From Oligoflexia bacterium (lineage in GTDB: Bacteria; Bdellovibrionota; UBA1018; CAIPTA01), in contig CAIPTA010000008.1 in assembly GCA_903867855.1 (NCBI GenBank), positions 1-53,074 on the forward strand: DNA of 53,074 bases, written 5' to 3'. Below are positions 50,581-53,074 of the stretch, piece by piece. A program made the position numbers and the translations under genes. The notes under the pieces were generated by a model. It had not been told where the DNA came from. It saw only the letters and a program-made list of their open reading frames with translations, and did no database searches. The first letter of the stretch is position 1. Each line of letters starts with the position of its first letter.

Positions 50581-52155
50581 ATGCATAAACCCCTAGTGCC
50601 ACCAAATGAATTGGAACGACTTGCCGCTCTAAGCTCCTATCAGATTCTTGATACTGCCGAAGAGCCGGATTTCGACCACATCACCACATTAGCTGCCAAA
50701 ATTTGTGGTACGCCGATTTCTCTCATTAGCCTTGTGGATAGCAAGCGCCAATGGTTTAAATCTCGTGTTGGTCTGCCGGTGAAAGAAACTCCCCGCGATT
50801 TTGCTTTCTGTGCCCATGCAATTTTATACGAAGAACCGTTAATCGTAACAGATTCAAGAATTGATCCCCGTTTCTCTGATAATCCATTTGTTACTGGTGA
50901 TCCTTCAGTCGTTTTTTACGCTGGGATACCGCTCATTGATGAGGATGGATTTGGGCTCGGCACTCTTTGTGTGATTGATCATCTGCCAAGAGAACTTTCT
51001 GAATTGCAATTAGATGTGCTGAGAGCACTGGCTCGACAAGCGATCACTCAGCTCTCCCTTCGCAGAACATCTGTTCAGAAAGATTTGCTTTTAGAAAATT
51101 TCACGAAATTGATTAGCCAAGTTCCTGGCGTGATCTATCAATTTAGGATGCTGCCGGATGGAAAAAGTTTTTTCCCTTTTGCATCAGAGGCTTTGAATGA
51201 GGTGTATGAGTATTCGCCAGAAGAGGTTCGGTGGGATGCCTCTCATACTGTTTCCAGGCTCCATCCAAATGACCGGGAAAGCATTATGGCCTCGATGCAA
51301 GCCTCACGGGAACAGATGACGGATTGGAAGCTAGACTATCGGGTGCTTTTGCCAATAAAAGGGGAGAGATGGCTACGGGTGCGCAGTAGACCGGAGAAAT
51401 TGAGTGATGGTGCTGTGCAGTGGAACGGTTTTATCATGGATATCACCGAAGAGAAAATGCGGGAGAGGGTCGCACAGCATAATGATAAGTTGCTTGCCCT
51501 TGGCGAAATGGCTGCTGGTGTGGCTCATGAGATTAATAATCCCTTAGCAATTATTGATGGAACGGCCGAATATCTTTTGAATGCAGAGAGCACTTCGGAT
51601 TCAATTCGAAAAAAATTAGAAAGTATTTCAAAGGCCTCCAAGCGTGCCTCTAAAATAATAGCTTCTTTGAAAAAGTTTTCCCGGAAGAGTGAAGTGCCGC
51701 ATATGCAGGTGGTTTCTCTGAAAGGTATTGTGGAAGAGACATTAAGCCTAACTCATCCAAGAGCTAGAAATGCTTCTGTTGAAGTAACAGCGGATTATCA
51801 AACAGCTGCCGATATTCTTTGTGATGAAGTTGAAATTGAGCAGGTATTGGTAAATCTGATCAATAACGCCATCGACGCTGCAAAACTTCTGCCTGAAAAG
51901 TGGGTGAAGGTTCTAGTTTCAGAACAGGGAGAAATGGCTATTCTCCAAGTTCGTGATTCCGGTAAGGGCATTCCAGAGTTAGTGCGAGAAAAGATGTTTC
52001 AGCCGTTTTTCACCACAAAACCCATCGGCGAGGGCACGGGCCTCGGATTATCCATTTCTCGTGGCATACTAGAAAGCTGTGGCGCCAGTATCGATGTGCT
52101 CACGAATGACCCGAATACTTGCTTTGAGCTAAGATTCCCAAAAAAGAAGACCTGA
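50581..52155 (+). CDS. Sensor histidine kinase with GAF and PAS domains
   Basis: A 524-residue soluble histidine kinase from ATG 50581; an in-frame TTG at 50566 has no clear ribosome binding site either. Residues about 10-165 are a GAF domain, with the bacterial signature DFDHITTLAAKICGTPISLISLVD, FAFCAHAIL and FYAGIPLID. About 170-295 are a PAS_3 domain. The HisKA box follows (ALGEMAAGVAHEINNPLAI), and the ATPase domain has VLVNLINNAIDAA (N box), DSGKGIPE (G1) and GEGTGLGLSIS (G2). No receiver or membrane span is seen, and no response regulator is adjacent. Confidence 0.93.
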   Translation: MHKPLVPPNELERLAALSSYQILDTAEEPDFDHITTLAAKICGTPISLISLVDSKRQWFKSRVGLPVKETPRDFAFCAHAILYEEPLIVTDSRIDPRFSDNPFVTGDPSVVFYAGIPLIDEDGFGLGTLCVIDHLPRELSELQLDVLRALARQAITQLSLRRTSVQKDLLLENFTKLISQVPGVIYQFRMLPDGKSFFPFASEALNEVYEYSPEEVRWDASHTVSRLHPNDRESIMASMQASREQMTDWKLDYRVLLPIKGERWLRVRSRPEKLSDGAVQWNGFIMDITEEKMRERVAQHNDKLLALGEMAAGVAHEINNPLAIIDGTAEYLLNAESTSDSIRKKLESISKASKRASKIIASLKKFSRKSEVPHMQVVSLKGIVEETLSLTHPRARNASVEVTADYQTAADILCDEVEIEQVLVNLINNAIDAAKLLPEKWVKVLVSEQGEMAILQVRDSGKGIPELVREKMFQPFFTTKPIGEGTGLGLSISRGILESCGASIDVLTNDPNTCFELRFPKKKT

Positions 52156-52181
52156 AGTCTTTGACACCGACTCCAGGTCTT
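52147..52181 (+). terminator. Weak terminator hairpin after the kinase gene
   Basis: AAGACCTG at 52147-52154 pairs with its reverse complement at 52174-52181. The first arm includes the kinase stop codon, and only a short T run follows. An AGTCTT at 52156-52161 could compete for part of the same arm. Confidence 0.4.
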
Positions 52182-52538
52182 TGATTGTTACTCACGTAAT
52201 ATCAGAGTGCTTTCGGTCGACATAACTCGTTACCTTATTCGTCACTTTAATTCTGCTTTCTTGAGGTGCCTTCTTCTTCCGTCTTCTTTCGAAAAGTTCT
52301 GAACTATCACTCTTGTAAGGCTTGTCATCGCAGTCTCATTTACTACTATTGCAAAAGCGCGGCCAAGTTAGAGATCGCTATTGAATGAGTTTGGGCCATC
52401 TAAGGCCAAATTTTTCTCCACGAACGAGGCGATTTTCCTCTTCCTAGTTTTCGGGCACAGGGAACTATTTTGGATCAAATCTTGCGATCTCAAAATGTAG
52501 ACTTTCGAATAATTCGAATTTCCATTTTGGAGAACACG
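52156..52538. other. 383-bp intergenic region
   Basis: No ORF on either strand with a plausible start. Besides the hairpin at its left edge, it holds a second terminator-like hairpin near 52391-52415. The stretch from about 52190 to 52390 shows no strong motif. It may hold a small RNA ending at the second hairpin, or simply the promoter of the exported-protein gene at 52539; I cannot tell which. Confidence 0.35.
52391..52415 (+). terminator. Terminator-like hairpin
   Basis: TTGGGCC (one G bulged) pairs with GGCCAA across a 6-base loop, followed directly by TTTTT. It lies 124 bp upstream of the exported-protein start, far enough not to include that gene's own leader. Confidence 0.5.
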
Positions 52539-53074
52539 ATGAATAAAACTAATTTTTCTATTTTTGCTACCGCACTTATTTTTTCAAGCTCTGCCTACGC
52601 TCAATCGAACCATGGCACTCACAAAATTCAAACTTTGAATGGAACGGTGGAGCGTTTCCTTGTAACTCCAGATGGGGAAGCCAATGGAATTCTTCTCACC
52701 GATGGAACCCAAGTGCAATTTCCGCCAAATATGTCTGATCAAGTTACCGCAGCAATTAACCCTCATGACGCTATTGAAATAAAGGGCCTGCGCCAAAACG
52801 CTAAGCTATTTAGAGCAGAGAGCCTCATGAACGCTAAATCGAAAGATTTGGTTGAAATTAGTGCCCCGGGAGAATTTGGTGAGTCCCGTCAGAGTTTTGC
52901 TGTAGAAGGCAAAGTGCAGACACAAGTGTATGGAAAAAATGGCGATGTAAATGGGGTTATTTTAGCAGATGGCACTAATATCCACTTTGGACCTGCACTT
53001 CTAGAACGCTCTGATGTGAGCCTAGACGTTGGGCAAAAACTTAAGGTTTCTGGTTTCGGAACCAAGAGTGCGAT
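52539..53074 (+). CDS. Exported two-repeat protein, truncated by window end
   Basis: The gene opens at ATG 52539 after GGAG. The reading frame stays open to the last base, so the C terminus is missing. A signal sequence (NKTNFSIFATALIFSSSAYA) is followed by at least two copies of a beta unit: GTVERFLVTPDGEANGILLTDGT and GKVQTQVYGKNGDVNGVILADGT. Both have a conserved Gly, Asp and Val/Ile-Leu-Thr/Ala-Asp-Gly-Thr pattern. The repeat looks like OB-fold/SH3-like small barrels found in exported bacterial proteins. Function unknown. Confidence 0.8.
   Translation, partial: MNKTNFSIFATALIFSSSAYAQSNHGTHKIQTLNGTVERFLVTPDGEANGILLTDGTQVQFPPNMSDQVTAAINPHDAIEIKGLRQNAKLFRAESLMNAKSKDLVEISAPGEFGESRQSFAVEGKVQTQVYGKNGDVNGVILADGTNIHFGPALLERSDVSLDVGQKLKVSGFGTKSA

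Overview
The window is a gene-dense bacterial stretch of moderate GC content with Shine-Dalgarno-led ATG/GTG/TTG starts and no introns, rRNA or recognisable tRNA. The first 56 bases are not genomic: they match an Illumina P7/TruSeq-type indexed adapter, so base 57 is the real edge of an assembled contig. About half of the proteins begin with Sec-type or lipoprotein signal sequences, and many of these are proteases, peptidoglycan-type enzymes or unrecognised exported proteins. Together with the PAS/GAF kinase, the degenerate HD-GYP protein, the phenylalanine-homogentisate operon and the tRNA selenouridine genes, this suggests a Bdellovibrionota-like or related deltaproteobacterial-type Gram-negative bacterium. 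That placement is an inference; no marker gene settles it.

Layout. 57-7444: mostly exported proteins, including a secreted MetX-like alpha/beta hydrolase, a retropepsin-like protein and a zinc metalloprotease, plus a DUF3820 protein and a GNAT acetyltransferase. 7451-12319: a tightly coupled minus-strand lipid operon (FAD amine oxidase-like protein, DUF1365, two cyclopropane-fatty-acid-synthase-type methyltransferases) facing a TetR regulator across a perfect 13-bp inverted repeat. 12321-21762: exported proteins, a 7TM receptor fused to a class III nucleotidyl cyclase, a coiled-coil protein, a degraded acyl-CoA-ligase-like protein, a PilZ-like protein, a cysteine-peptidase-like protein and an XRE-PAS regulator. 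21842-25662: a LysR regulator divergent from hmgA-hppD-phhA, which cover three steps of phenylalanine/tyrosine breakdown, with a palindromic operator between them. 25726-31036: exported proteins, an RmlD-like reductase, an AlkD-like DNA glycosylase and an exported glutamine-amidotransferase-like protein.

31037-34296 is the most unusual part. About 850 bp holds some 34 same-direction copies of an 11-bp element, consensus CTTYRGDGTAC, spaced at about 23 bp, with two clusters in which three copies repeat every 10 bp. An AT-rich segment follows, then a ParA ATPase with an N-terminal DNA-binding domain, then a 395-residue winged-helix/coiled-coil protein that stands where parB would be but shows no ParB motif. 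It looks like a replicon maintenance locus (centromere and/or origin) embedded among chromosome-like genes.

34336-53074: a peroxiredoxin-like protein coupled to an exported tandem truncated hemoglobin, a GIY-YIG protein, a degenerate HD-GYP/ankyrin protein, HflX, a HExxH lipoprotein, MnmH and SelD (selenium modification of tRNA), an alpha/beta hydrolase and a PlsC acyltransferase, a lytic-transglycosylase-like protein, a trypsin-like protease with an 8-residue repeat linker coupled to a helical-repeat/winged-helix protein, a GAF-PAS histidine kinase, and an exported protein cut off by the window end.
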